Source: Sphagnum magellanicum
Taxonomy: Eukaryota; Streptophyta; Sphagnopsida; Sphagnales; Sphagnaceae
Reading direction: 5' to 3'
Assembly: GCA_021904315.1 (NCBI GenBank)
Contig: CM038911.1
Coordinates: forward strand, 13,303,390-13,367,389
DNA length: 64,000 nucleotides
Positions within the stretch are counted from its first letter, which is position 1. Each line of letters opens with the position of its first letter. The notes beneath the pieces were generated by a model, which saw only the letters and a list, made by a program, of their open reading frames with translations, made no database searches and was not told where the DNA came from. Of the stretch, positions 12,654-24,762 are shown in pieces. Made by a program: the position numbers and the translations under genes.

Positions 12654-13053
12654 CATGGAACGATTTCCATGACAAAGCCTTTGGAGTTTTATTTCAAATA
12701 GTTGTTCCTCCCAAGTCCACCAATGGATTTGTGTCAAACTTAAAACAATTCTTGTTTAGGAGGTGTAGAAGGTTCTCTTCAAATTTCAGCATTATCAAGT
12801 TTGCACTAAGGGAGCTACGCTTGCTGGAAGTAGAGGGTGTTTATAGTGGAATTCATGGAAGGATTTTCATGACAAAGCTTTTGGAGTTTTATTTCAAATA
12901 ATTGTTCCTCTCAAATCCACCATTGGATTTGTGTCAAACTTAAAATAATTCTTATTTAGAAAATGTAGAAGGTTCTCTCCAAATTTTTGCATCATGGGGT
13001 TTGTTGTAAAGGAGCTTCACTCGCCAGAAGTAAAGGGGGTTGAAAGTGTTTGT
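12654..13053. repeat. Two-copy tandem duplication, 200-bp unit
   Basis: CATGGAACGATTTCCATGACA at 12654 and CATGGAAGGATTTTCATGACA at 12854 open two successive 200-bp units. They match along their length (shared TTTGGAGTTTTATTTCAAAT, GGATTTGTGTCAAACTTAAA and GTAGAAGGTTCTCT). No coding function is evident. Confidence 0.75.
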
Positions 13054-13351
13054 TTTTTTCTCAATCTAAGCAAAGTGATTTTTAGTCTCAAGGTTTAACT
13101 CTTGATCAAAAAATAAAATAAAAAATTATAAGATTTTGTAACATTGCTCCTTTTTAGATTAGCTTTTAAAAAAATCCAATGCATGTTAGATTAAAAGGTT
13201 GTATGTAGATGTTATGACGAATGGAACAAAAGGGGTTCAATCATCAAGCGTGACATTGAATGAACATCAACATAATGCCCCTTCACATTTCATTATGATG
13301 AGTTACAATTCTCCCACAATGTCTTTGTATCTTCCATAGTTTCAAGGAGAG

Positions 13352-13705
13352 GAAAAAAAAGTCAGATCTTCAATCAAAATCAAATCGATAGTGAAGGTGT
13401 GAAAGACTTATTACATCGAGATGTGCAGTCGTAGTTTATAAATCAAAGAAAAGGAAGGAAAGGCATGAATAAAGGCCTAGAACCATGGTAAAGTAAAACC
13501 TTAAGGTCAAAGGAAAAAATTGAAAATTTAAGTAAAGTTTGTTGAGAAAAAAGTGGGAAAAGTGGGAAAAGGTGAAAAGGTGTTTTTCCTTCACCTTCCA
13601 TTGGCCACCAAGCCTGGAAAATTCCATTAGCCACCAAACTTAGAACATTCCATCGGCCACCAGGCTTTGGAACGTTCCATTGGCCACCAAATTTTGGATC
13701 TACTT
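13352..13705. repeat. Dispersed repeat (family R, copy 1) with internal 27-bp tandem array
   Basis: It shares ordered blocks with 16871-17152 in the same orientation: TTCAATCAAAATCAA, CATCGAGAT, TAGATCAA/AAATCAAAGAAAAGGAA, GGTAAAGTAAAACCTTAAG, and a terminal CCATTGGCCACCAAA. At 13598-13700 this copy holds about four units of a 27-bp repeat (CCATTGGCCACCAAGCCTGG type). The two copies flank a region with gag-like and family U relics, so they could be LTRs of a - strand element. That is not shown. Confidence 0.5.
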
Positions 13706-13947
13706 TCACCTCCATTCTCCTTCTCTTTAAAAGGTGGACTCGAATCATTGAAGGGTTTTTTTTTCCCTAGACATAATTTTCAATTTACTTTTGAATACTT
13801 GTTCCCACAAACTTCTTAAGGAGAAAGAGAATGATAAGTTTTGATAGATGGGAAAAGGAAGGAAAGTAAAATGAAAATCTTGTAACAGTTTTGAAAGAAT
13901 GGAAGTGAATAATGATAGTGTTGGGAGGTTGGAACTTAGAAAAATCT

Positions 13948-14512
13948 CATAAGCCTTCTCAGGTTTGGTAATGTAACTTACTACTGGTTTAGTTGTAGAG
14001 TTTAGGATTTAGTAACAATTTACGCCTTGTAGTTAATTTTTTTATGAATTAAAACAAGTCGGATTTTAATAATGTATGTGTTAAAAATGATATTTCAAAT
14101 GACTGATGGTTTGCAATCAAATTGAACTAACTGCCTTCATAAACCCTCTCAAGTATTGGTAATATAACTCCTTACTGGTTTAGTTACAGATCTTGAATTT
14201 GGTAGGACGATGCGCCTTGTAGTTAGTTTCCTAGTGAGCTAAGGCAAGCCGGATTTGAATAACCTATGTGTTAGAATCAATATTTCAATTAACTAGTGGT
14301 CCGCAACGAAGTTGAATTTATCACCTTCATAAAACCCTCTTGGGTTTCATAGCATAACTTCTTGTTGGTTTAACTATAGAGCTTAGGATTTGGTAGCAAG
14401 GTGTACCTTGTAGTTAGTTTTTTAATGAGCTAAAGCAAGCTGGATTTGAATAACTTATGTGTTAGAAATAATATTTCAAGTGACTAATGGTCTGTAGCTA
14501 AGTTGAACATGG
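13948..14512. repeat. Three-copy tandem array, exact 190-bp period
   Basis: Units begin at 13948, 14138 and 14328 (CATAAGCCTTCT, CATAAACCCTCT, CATAAAACCCTCT). They share CTGGTTTAGTT, GCCTTGTAGTTAGTTT, AAGCCGGATTTGAATAA and TATGTGTTAGAA. The constant 190-bp period with many substitutions indicates an old tandem triplication. It has no ORF. Confidence 0.8.
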
Positions 14513-14929
14513 TGTTGAGTCCTTAAATGTTGGTTTAAATGAATGACAATTTGACATAGAGTTCTAAGATGTGCAGTGTTTGAACTTGAAAAATATATCT
14601 ATCAATTCTAATCATAAACGATGCATAGGAGGCAAACTACTTAATTTTAACTACAAATGTAATATAACATCTAGAAATACACTTGCATTTTTCTTTCATC
14701 GGTAGCAGCTGCATTTTCAAGTATAGTCACTTCGTAGAACCAAGAGTAAAAGGACGGGAAGTCGCCTCATAATATGATGAGATGATTTATAAGGTGAAAT
14801 TTGGGGTTGAATTGTCATAGTGCAAAATTAGGTCATGTGCCTAATTTGCTTATACATAATGGATCACAATCTAAAAAAATGCATGTGTAATTCATGTAAT
14901 AGTGGCTTAGGGTTAGGATCCTAGTTTTT

Positions 14930-15560
14930 AACAAGACAAAACATTTGTTCAATCATGGCCTATGAAGCTTTTATGATCTCACCTTTTAATATTTTGTTGA
15001 TCTCCTTTAACTTTGATCGGAACTCATGAAATTGAGTTTCCATTAAAAATGGGTTGGTAACATTAAACTTTAATGGGGCAGAACTACCATAGGTATTGGT
15101 GTGACGACAATTTAAATCGAAGATTTCATGATTAACGATTTAAGTTGCAATTTCATTTAAGATTCCATAGGTTAATGATATAATGTGATAAACTTAGGAA
15201 TTAGATTTTTTTCACACCTCCACATATGTTCATTCTTTTGGTTTATCACATCTACTCCTAATGTTATACTGATATTATCATTCAAAGTAGTGAGGTGATG
15301 GTTCAAGATATCTTGAATGGTAGAGTTTTTATTGAACCTTTGAATGAAATATTGTCTAATGGTGTCATCAGTAAACATTTGATTTACAAACCTAATGCAA
15401 ACCACTTTGAAATATTGGACATATGAAGTGATGTCCTCATAAGCACATTATCTTCTGTTTGACATGGCCATTAAGTCATTTTGTTGCCCACCTCAAGGTG
15501 AATTTACCTTAGAAAAATCACTTAAAATTTTTGTCGCAAAGCAAAAGTTTGGGCATTGTG
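14930..15560 (-). pseudogene. Retrotransposon gag-like relic
   Basis: The - strand reads a broken frame. The best-preserved part (15405-15172) runs VCIRFVNQMFTDDTIRQYF...RFNKNSTIQDIL and continues to VINQKNEHMWRCEKN. The spacing and the F-x-x-R-F/I-R-Q-Y-F pattern resemble the capsid-like part of plant LTR-retrotransposon gag proteins. Further reading at 15060-14930 (TNPFLMETQFHEFRSKLKEI) looks like the same polypeptide. Stops and frame changes show it is dead. No RT or integrase remains nearby. The identification rests on pattern memory only. Confidence 0.35.
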
Positions 15561-16434
15561 TGACTTATATCAAACGTATGTAAAACCATCTAAAGTGGTA
15601 GGGAACTATATCAAATATTAATTTGGGTTTGTGATGAAGCTTATGATAAAGACTTTCACGAATCGTTTGACATGGGCAATTAGGTCTTCATTTCAAGTTT
15701 CAAAAAACTTAGGTATAATTTTTAAGCACAATAGTTGACATAAGATTTTATGGGATGAAAATGGGTAAACTTTTTGATAACATCATGGGATCCATAATTG
15801 GATTAGGAGATGGCGATAGGTTCACCACATGAGGAGGTTGTGAGCCATATCAACACAACCATGTGCGGTCGTCTTAATTTTTTAAGAGTTGCATTAGAAA
15901 TACTTGAGTGTGGTATGGTTATTAGGGGTTTTTAATAACTTCATGTTAGAATAATGAATGCACATGGTTGCGTGGGGTGCTTGTTTTTTTTTTTTGAAAT
16001 ATGATATTAGTGAATAAAGTGTTGAGTTAGTTTTTTTTTTCAACAAAAAACTAGTAACCATAGTTATAAAACCTCAGTTGTATAATTAGGGGTGAAAAAT
16101 TTCTAGAAGGTTGGGGGTAGAAACAAACATCAAAATTTGTGATGTTTAACAAAACACTAGTTTTATTCTAATATTTAGTGAGTAACAAGGATGTTTGAGA
16201 TTCATGAAGTAGTTAAAGAGGTGTCAATGAAAGGTCCAATAGAGATAGAACAATCTTTAAACCTTATGAACATAAGATTAATTTGAGACAACTTAACAAT
16301 TAAATAAATAGTGTGATAGGGTGGTATGGCAACATGAGTTTCATATTGAATGAAACATTTATTTAGATTATGGATAAATTTAATGAAGAGTTGTAATTAC
16401 ATTGTTGAGTCTTGGGTTATGCCACAGTGATAGT

Positions 16435-16860
16435 TCATAACTGTAGGAAATCTAGGATGCGTTGAATGGTGCAAATTAAATAGTTCGCCTTGCTATTAAA
16501 AAGTAATCGACAAATTGGACCATGTAACCAATGATAGTGTCCAACGTCAGGAGTTAAAAACCATGCAAAGATAAAGATGTGTTCAGTTTTATAACAACCT
16601 TCATAAACGATTTCAAATTCATCACCAGAAGTGGGGTTAACTTGCAACAAAATCACTAAAGTGCGAGAGTTCAGAAAAATGCAATAATATCAAGCTCGAG
16701 GGGGATCAACTTCAAGATGAGCGCTCACCTCTCACGGCTCAGGATCTTCATCACGAGGATATTACATCAATGTCAAGTCTAAAAATGATTCCGAAGCCGA
16801 TTTTTCATTCATTTGTGCAACTTAAGGGCTGTAAAATGTGGCCATACACGACGCCATTAT
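16435..16860 (-). pseudogene. Relic of an unrecognised protein gene (family U, copy 2)
   Basis: From an ATG at about 16855 the - strand reads MASCMATFYSP and then continues in one frame to a stop at 16435. It is interrupted by four in-frame stops in the first half; from 16656 it is open. The C-terminal half contains NPTSGDEFEIVYEGCY, FLTPDVGHYHWLHGPI and TIQRILDFLQL, and pairs with the tail of the relic at 11360-11927. Most internal stops could come from C-to-T change at CAA, CAG or CGA codons. Family R repeat DNA (16871-17152) lies immediately upstream. The function is unknown. Confidence 0.4.
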
Positions 16861-16870
16861 TTTAAAGAAA

Positions 16871-17152
16871 GGAAAAGATATTTTCAATCAAAATCAATTC
16901 GCTAATGAATGTGTGGAGGATTTAGTGCATCGAGATCATGGTTGTAATTTATAGATCAAGGAAAAGGAAAGAAATGTGTAAGTAACGACTCATAATCACG
17001 GTAAGTAAAACCTTAAGATCAATGGAAAATGAAGGTTTAAGTAAAATTTATGGTGAAAGTGAAAAAATGGGAAAATGTGCTTTTCTTTTTCCTTCCTTTG
17101 GGCACTAAACATCGGAACCTTCCATTGGCCACCAAACATTGGAACCTTGCAT
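16871..17152. repeat. Dispersed repeat (family R, copy 2)
   Basis: This is the partner of 13352-13705, with the same block order and orientation. It lies directly 5' of the family U relic, so it could be that sequence's promoter or LTR. It is followed at 17180-17202 by an (ATT)n microsatellite. Confidence 0.5.
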
Positions 17153-17204
17153 TGAATGTTTAATTATTTCCATATGTTTTTATTATTATTATTATTATTA
17201 TTAT

Positions 17205-19960
17205 GGGCTATTATTATTTAAATTTAGATCATTTACCCTTTTATGCAATTATAATCAATCCAAAATTTCCCTCCTCTCAAAATGATAAGAAATTAATACA
17301 ATAGGTGTTACAAGTTTGGGAATATATGAAGAAAATATTGAAACTTTCCAATGAACCCTCATACGAAACGTCCCCATGTTTTTTTAACTTAATCAAGCCA
17401 TTGATGTGAAGTGCCTTCAAGGACTAACACTTGAACAACATAGGTAGAAAATTTTGTTACCTTTTTTATAAATGGTATTAAATATAAGGGTTTTTTAATA
17501 AATGTGAAAATATTTATTTACATTATATCATAACATAAAAAAGATGTTATGATTTGGAATCTAGGTTCTTTTCATAAGACATTTCAAGCTTGATTCCCGA
17601 CATGGTAGATAGTTTGCATGTTACTCCAATTAATATGTGTTCATATATATTACAAATTTTGCTAGAGTTTGTATCATAATGCACTTGGGATTGGATAAGA
17701 ATAATTGGAAAACAATACATATGACAACAATTCAAAATAAGTAGACAATAACCAAAAACATTACTTGGGATAATTGGACATCCTTATTGATGGATAATAG
17801 ACATTTGCAATACTACATTTAAAATGGTCATATGTAATGATCCAAGATTCAATTCAACATTAAAATTTATCAATTATTTTGAGGCTTTTATCACAATAAA
17901 TAAATCAACATTGCTAAATGCTACCCATTATAGTCACTACTTTTCTTTGAATTAAAAGACTTAGGAAAACACATTACGTTAATATTGCTATCAAATTATT
18001 TTTATTAATTTTTTTCATTCTAAGTTCTTGATGGATAACATTCATATTTTTTTTTTCAAAAATGTCTTTTATTGTAATTAAACTAGAATATTTAATATAA
18101 ATAATTAAATAATTAAAATTGCATGTTATTATTATTACACGTTAGAATGATTTTGCCAAACAATCAAAATAGCATCAAGTTATAAAAAATCGCTCCATTG
18201 ATGTGGTGAGACAAATCTAAATGAATTTTTTTCACCTTTAGCTCTTCAAAAGCAAGAACATTAATTTGTTGACATGTGTCACTAAAATAGATTGGATTAG
18301 ATTAAAATAATGATGTCGTGTGAAGTTTCAACATAAGAAAAATTAAGGGTTCATTTTTTATGTTAAATAATGGTCTCAATTTAAAATATATCTTGCTTTT
18401 GATCAAGAGTTCTTAGACATGTCCATTTGAATATACTAGGAAAAAATATCATTAACAACTCAAATCCAATTATGTTCACATTGTTTAAGCATAATTTATA
18501 TTGAAAAAATTGTATTTAACTAATTTAATGTATGAAAATAAGTGCTCACAAACATGTATGAGCTTGACAATACAACAAAATATTAGATTCAATTTTGACC
18601 AAACAACTATTAACAACAAAATTTTAAAACACTAGACTCAAATGAATATCAACATTTTATGTAATGTTTTAAGATTTGAAACATGAATCCCATAAATAAA
18701 TTACATGAAAGTTTTGTAATGTAGAACAAACTACAATATTTGTCGCAAACAAATTTTGACCCATCATGTATGTTTATTCTTGATGATAATTAATCATAAA
18801 TTCCAAATCACCAATGATGAAGCTTCCATTTCATATGTAGTGCATGAATGGAAAATATTATCCATTCATGGAACAATCTACATGTTTTGGACTACAATTA
18901 ATTAACAAAAATTGTAAATGGGTTGCATACAAAACCAAGCTTTGGTAATCAAACCCCATACCAATAACAAAATTGCAAAAAAGTCATCCAAACACCTCAG
19001 AAATTTGAGCTTGAAATTTCAAAAGGGCCATGCTTCATTAAGGTAGATTTTAGAACCATGAAGCCTTGACATAGGTCCAAAAGGAGCTTGTAAACCTTAA
19101 ATCATTTCAAGAATCAAAAGATTTAGAAAAGAATGATTGATGGCCATCAAGAGGTAAATGTTTCTTTATAATACATTAGGAGATAGTTATCAATCATGTG
19201 AATAACCACTCTATATAAGAGCACCCAAAATTGGCACTAAAGATTACCATTGCTTGCATGATGTTACTTACATGTGTATCCATACAAAACACTAAGTGGT
19301 CATCAAAGGTGATTGCATCATTTCATTACCCAATACCATAAATGTAGTTATTGAAAATCTTGACATTTATTGATCATGATTTTTGAATAAATCAATAAAC
19401 ATGTAAGGCAGACATTCACACATCCAATTTGAATTCAAGGTGTTGAATTTTGTTTAACATTTGTTTGCATTCAAAATGTTGTCACATTGTTTTGAAGAAA
19501 ATGGTCAACTCCACACATGGCATTGAACAAATAAAAATAAAATTTGAATCAATACAAATACATTCAAATACATTGATTGGAATTTGAATTGAATTGAAAA
19601 AAATGGGATGCAAATTGATGGATAATTTGCTTGTGAATATAGTGTTGGAATTTTTATTTTTATTTTGAAAAGACACCTTTCCATGGCTCTTTGCTTAGGA
19701 TTTTAAGTTGGAATTTTATAAGATGAAACATTATGAAACTTATAGTCATCCTACCTAAACTAGTTCCAATAAATCATCATTGTTGGAATCAATGAATTAT
19801 GTAAATATTGCTGAATTTTCATAATCAACTTCAACTTGAAATATTGTCACACTAAAAAATTATAATCAAAAAATTACAATGAATTATAGATAATGAGATT
19901 TTTCCACATGTTTTCCTTATGATACCAATTTTCAAGTTTAAAAACAAAAATCATTTTTTT
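17205..19960. other. A+T-rich intergenic DNA without supported genes
   Basis: I see homopolymer and short A/T repeats, with no long frame, domain or clear repeat family. The short ORFs here have the low-complexity composition expected by chance. Confidence 0.5.
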
Positions 19961-19964
19961 AATA

Positions 19965-20855
19965 ACTACTTCCTCTTTCTATTAACTTTAAAAATAATTA
20001 TGTCCCACCTTTCTTAAAAACTACCTTCATTTTATAACTACCTCACTTTTTTTCCCTATCCACCAATGGGTGAAAGCATGGTAAATTAGATTGCAAATGT
20101 TCCTTGTAGCATCAATGAAAAATAACTAGGAAGTATGCTTTGATGTATTGAACTTTAAAATATTATTTAATTCAAGGATAAATGTGAACATTTTTTTCAA
20201 CTTTGTTAAAACTTTAAATAAAGAACACATGTTTAAAGTAGGTTTAAATAGATTTATGGGAATTCAAACAAAGGTCATAGTCTACTTTATAGTCTTTATG
20301 TAGATTATAAATAGATGAAATATTACATTTTAAAACATTTTGAATTAATGGGGCCTTAAAATGTACTTGTGACTTTTCATCTTTTTCACATTAATAAAAA
20401 ATATATCTAGCTTGTAGGATAAAAATAGGTTTGGAAAAAATATTTACCAGTTAATTTCAAACCTATTTGTTACTTAATTTTATTATACTAAAAAATTTCA
20501 AATTTGATGTTCAACTTATCATAATCCCAATGTAAGCATAGATGTTTTCAAAATGAAATTAAAAAATTTCCAATCTATTTTTTAATTTTTTGTAGAAAAA
20601 TTATCATATTTTAAAATGTGATTTTAGATGGAGATACTTTTTGATCTAATTGACCATGCTTTCACCCCAACATGGATATGAAAAAACAAATTAACATGTG
20701 TTTTTTCATGTCCATGAAATATATATTAATTAAAATTAAATTTGACATTGACATAAATAACAATGAATTATACAAAACCATATGAAAACATGAGAAAAAA
20801 AAGAAAGTTGATCATCACTAGTAGTGCGTAGTAACGTGAAACTCAAAAATTTTAA
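19965..20855. repeat. Dispersed repeat (family S), occupied copy; partner at 49955-50240
   Basis: The left part (19965-20066) and right part (20671-20855) match 49955-50240 continuously. Shared blocks are CTATTAAC, CATTTTATAACTACCTCACT, CATGGATATGAAA..ACAAATTAACATGTGTTTTTTCATGTCCATGAAAT and ACTAGTARTGCG. In this copy the sequence is split by the 601-bp inverted-repeat element at 20067-20667. Confidence 0.75.
20067..20667. mobile_element. Non-autonomous DNA transposon (MITE-like), 601 bp, Harbinger-type by TSD length
   Basis: The element begins TGGGTGAAAGCATGGT and continues AAATTAGAT. It ends ATCTAATTGACCATGC then TTTCACCC, the near-perfect inverted complement, giving terminal inverted repeats of about 25 bp. 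It is flanked by CAA at 20064-20066 and CAA at 20668-20670. The homologous site at 50 kb has a single CAA and no insert, which directly shows the boundaries. There is no ORF. A 3-bp duplication with GGG-starting ends fits PIF/Harbinger-type MITEs, but the superfamily call is an inference. Confidence 0.75.
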
Positions 20856-21094
20856 GAAAATTTTGCAAGTAGAATTAATCATTAAAAATTGAAAAATGTT
20901 TAGTGGGTTTCATTAGGGTAGCCAGCAATATAAAAGAAATCATGATTAAACTTTTTTTCAATTTCATATGCTGCTACATCCAAATTTTCTTTGGATGAAA
21001 TTACCATCTTCTCATGGATGAGTGCCATTTTGGCTATGTCACAAAATTGACAGAAAAATAAAAATCATCAAGTGGATGAAAGAACTCAGTCCTT

Positions 21095-21640
21095 TGGATT
21101 CTCTCATAACTAAGTGAAGTTCATCCATGGGGTTCATCCATTATGCTCGAACCAGTGGTAGGTGTGGTTACCGTGTGGATTTGACGATTTGGTCAGGAGA
21201 ATAAAGATCTGAGTCCCCTGGAAACTCTTGGTAACTAAAGTGGGATTCATCCATGGGATCCATCCACGATGGTCGGACAGAAGGATATCATGTCCAGGAC
21301 CAGAGGTAGGCGTGGTTGTCGTTAGGATTTGGAGATTTCAACCAGAGAATGAAGGTCTCCCAGTCAGATGGAAACTCTCATAACTATGTGCGGTTCATCC
21401 ATGGGGTCCATCCACCATGGTTGGACCAGCGGATATTATATGGGACTGGAGGTAGTGTGGTTATCCTTTGGATTTCACGATTTTAAGACCCCAGATAATA
21501 GAGGTCTCATTTAATCGCTTGGAAAGTCTCACACCTAACTGCGGTTCATCGATCGGGTCCATCCATAATGGTCAGACCAGAGGACATTATGTGGGACCGA
21601 AGGCAAGTGTAGTTGTCCTTTGGATTTTGGAGTTTTGAAC
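21095..21640. repeat. Four-copy tandem array, unit about 125-150 bp, just upstream of the RIQ-like gene
   Basis: Four units are marked by TTCATCCATGGGG or TTCATCGATCGGG at 21121, 21246, 21394 and 21545. Each is preceded by GGAAACTCTCATAACTA-like sequence and followed by TCCATCCAYNATGGTYGGACC and GGTAGTGTGGTTATCCTTTGGATTT. The last unit ends about 5 bp before the TATA motif of the RIQ-like gene, so the array forms its proximal upstream region. Confidence 0.8.
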
Positions 21641-21645
21641 CGGAG

Positions 21646-21653
21646 TATAAAAT
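21646..21653 (+). promoter_or_regulatory. Candidate TATA box of the RIQ-like gene
   Basis: TATAAAAT lies at the transition from the tandem array to a G+C-richer leader. It is about 560 bp before the chosen ATG, which implies a long 5' leader or a leader intron. The placement is an inference from sequence alone. Confidence 0.4.
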
Positions 21654-22212
21654 GTCATGTGAACCTCATCCAGAGCTATTGCACAGCGGGTAATACGACG
21701 AATGGCAGCGCTGGGAGGGGTCGCTTGCAGCCACGCCTCTTTCCTTTCAGAGTGTCGCTCGGTCGCTTGCTCGCTCGCGCGGGCGCACGCATTTTCTGCA
21801 CCGATGATGCAACTGTGTACACTCCGTTGCAAGAGCTGATCTAAATTGATATCGAGTTGCAATGAGACTTGATTTCCTTGTCCGTTATTGTTTGTTATTA
21901 CCTTTTGTTGTCTGAGAAGGAGCAAAAGAAGGAGGAGGAGGAGGAGGAAATCAAGCTTGACGCTGTTTTGTATCTGTTTTGCAAACAGAAGGTGGAGAGA
22001 GTAGAAATAGGAAATCCGCAGGTAACGAACATTTCTGTATCCTGTCGTTTGGTGACCTTGAATGATTTGGTGAGATTTCAGGTTATCCGGGCAGGAGTGT
22101 TTTTGGAAGTCTAGTTAAGGGAGATTTTGCGGGGAGACAAGTGAAAGAAGGAATCGCTCAAGATTTCGGTTGCACAGCAACGCGAAGGAAGAAGAATCAG
22201 AAGAAGGGCGAA

Positions 22213-23645
22213 ATGGCGGAAGGTATGTGTGCAGCTAGTATGCGCGGGGCAGCATCGACACTACTGTCTAGTTCTAGGTCAATGCGGGGAGTCGTCGTAC
22301 AATTCCATGCAACAAAGCGGCTTGTGAATGCTGAACCATTTAGGACGATTGTAAAAGCTGCGACTGAATCCAGACGCCCGGGCAGCTCTGGCACGCGCTA
22401 TGTTGGCGGCAAAAGGGTATGTCCATAGCCAAATCGCTTCCTCTTCTCCTCGCCAAAACAAAGTACAATCCTTCTTCCGCCTCTACAAGGCGAGGCGGAA
22501 GAAGGATCGCATTTTTTTGTCACGCATCGACAACGGAGTAGACTCAATCAGTTTTGCCTCTTGACAGGCAAAAGTTGTATTGTGGTTTGGATGCATTATA
22601 CATGTCAGGAAGTGGCATTGCGAGATTATTATTAGGAGCCTGAACTTATGAGAAATGCATCCTCAATTGCACTCTTAGAAATGTACTAACAAAGGAGGCC
22701 ATTAGGGTTCAGAATCTCAGGAGTTCTTGGATGTCATGCACTGGACGATGATACAATATCCAGTCTCAATGAATGGCTACTAAAGTGCTTCCAACAGCAT
22801 ATCTAGCAACAAGCATGTTGGCCAAGAGAGTGGGCATGGATGTAGAAAGCCAGGACTACATACTGTTGCATGAACTAGCATTGTTGCAACATAAGGCATG
22901 TGATCTATTACAAAATTTATGTGCAGTCTTTCCACCGCAGAGCTAGGGCATGGATATTGGGACATTCAAATGTGTTCTCTAGGTATGACATAATAGAACC
23001 AGTTTGCCCCAGCTAACCCTTTGTGATACCAGTGATACAACACAGGACTGAAGAACTCTTTTCATATTCTCCACAGAAACTGACTTGAGTTGAATGAGAA
23101 CAGTTTGGAACTTTGCATGATCCTTTTGTTTGAGGTCTGCCAGGCTGACTTTAGGAGAATGTTGCCTGTGATGATGCATCACTGGTTCTGATTTTGGTTT
23201 GTTGAAAATGCCATAGGTGAAGGTAATCCAGGATGGTGACAAATCTGCAAAAATTCGTGATAAGGTGTTAGAGCAACCAGAGGCTATAAAACTGTTATCG
23301 CGAGTGGAGCAACTGAGATTGCTTTCAAAGGCAGAGAAAGCAGGCCTTCTTTCCACTGCAGAAAACTTGGGTCTGTCTCTCTCATCCATTGAGAAGTTGG
23401 GTCTTCTGTCGAAGGCTGAAGACTTGGGGGTGCTATCAGCAGCTACTAACCCCAAGACACCTGGGAACCTTTTGGCAACTGCATTAGTGCTCTTTCTCTT
23501 AGGACCAGCTTTTGTGTATCTTGTCCCTGAAGATTCTACTCCCTTGGTAGTGCTTCAAGTGCTTGTTGCTGCTATTTCTGTCATTGGAGGATCAGCTGCT
23601 TTTGCTGCTTCAAGTTTTGTTTCAACTTTGCAGAGGTCTGAATAG
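22213..23645 (+). CDS. RIQ: RIQ-like (DUF1118) thylakoid membrane protein, 210 aa, two exons
   Basis: Exon 1 is 22213-22416 (68 codons, starting [12 protein letters not shown]) and exon 2 is 23217-23645. The junction is AAAAGG|GTATGT and CCATAG|GTGAAG, phase 0. Exon 1 is Ser/Arg-rich and acid-poor, as expected of a chloroplast transit peptide. Exon 2 carries the family core: repeated LLSxAExxGLLS helical units at about residues 95-140 ([40 protein letters not shown]), then NPKTPGN and two hydrophobic segments at about 153-171 and 178-201. This matches DUF1118 proteins, which include Arabidopsis RIQ1 and RIQ2. Those are grana proteins that influence LHCII organisation and non-photochemical quenching. 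The copy looks intact. Which RIQ paralogue it equals cannot be told. Confidence 0.88.
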
Positions 23646-23649
23646 AGAT

Positions 23650-24730
23650 CTCCTTTAGGATTATGTCATGTTGGTCTTTGCTACATTTTCTTTTCCTTTC
23701 TTTTGTGGAATACACATCCATTCATGCTTGTATTGATCAATTTTGTTTTCTGTCAGGTTTTTAAAAAACTTCAAGTGTGTCGTTCCAACGAAATTATTCC
23801 AAGACAGAGCCTTTTGCTCAAGCTTAAAATTTTACCTCCATAGTCACTTCATGAGGGCCCTGACTCTCAGATCTTTTAGGTTCTTGTGATGCTGGTGGCT
23901 CTACAGAACCATGGTAACAGTAATCTTCAACTAGCAGCCATTGACTACTGGAGTTTGTAACCAGCCCCTTCTGATGCTTCTTATGCAGGAAAAGAGCATA
24001 GGTACTGACTGTTTCACTGCAGGTTATTGGCATCAACACAAGCATTGACAAATTCACAACATTGAGACCAAGTGAATGCAGGCAGAGTGTTGGCAGGTAC
24101 CAAGCATTTCCTCTCATCATGTGCAGTTTCAGTTCTGTTCTGTTAGTTTTGAGAATCTGCACACTAATATGCAGTAGCAAACATTACTGTGTGTGTGGGG
24201 GCAAGCTTTGAACTTCATGGCTGTGAGCTGATATCACCTCATTGATGAAGTTGGTGGAGTTGATGTGCCAGATTTTGGGCTGCAATTCCAATGCATTTCA
24301 CTGATACTGCCCTGTCCATCAGAGAAAAGGAAGAAATCTCTTTTCTTGTTGGTGTCAGAATTCTCACCACACTACTATGTTGAGCATGCATTCAGACCCC
24401 CTGTGGCGTATCTGCTGTGGCAGTATTGGGAGGTAGAATCAGCCACTGCAGCCAATTCTGTCACCTTTCTTTTTTCTGAGCACACCTCCCATTTTATTTT
24501 GCAACCTACTTTTGTTCAACAACCATTGTTTTGGTCTGACCTGCCTACCTGTAATTTCAGAGAACTGGATCTGCTGGTCTAATTTTCCAGGTGCGCTCAT
24601 GCAATTTTCATCTTGACAGGCACAGTTGGCAGAATTGCTTGCCCAGCTAAAAACCAGTGTTGTCCAGTTATCCAATTTTAGACATATCCTCTGGATACCA
24701 ATAAAGTATATATATAAAAACGCTAAACCC

Positions 24731-24762
<32 letters not shown>

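Noticed and set aside
13948-14512. A CRISPR-like array
   Set aside because: The units are 190-bp head-to-tail repeats without short repeats separated by unique spacers, in a plant nuclear context.
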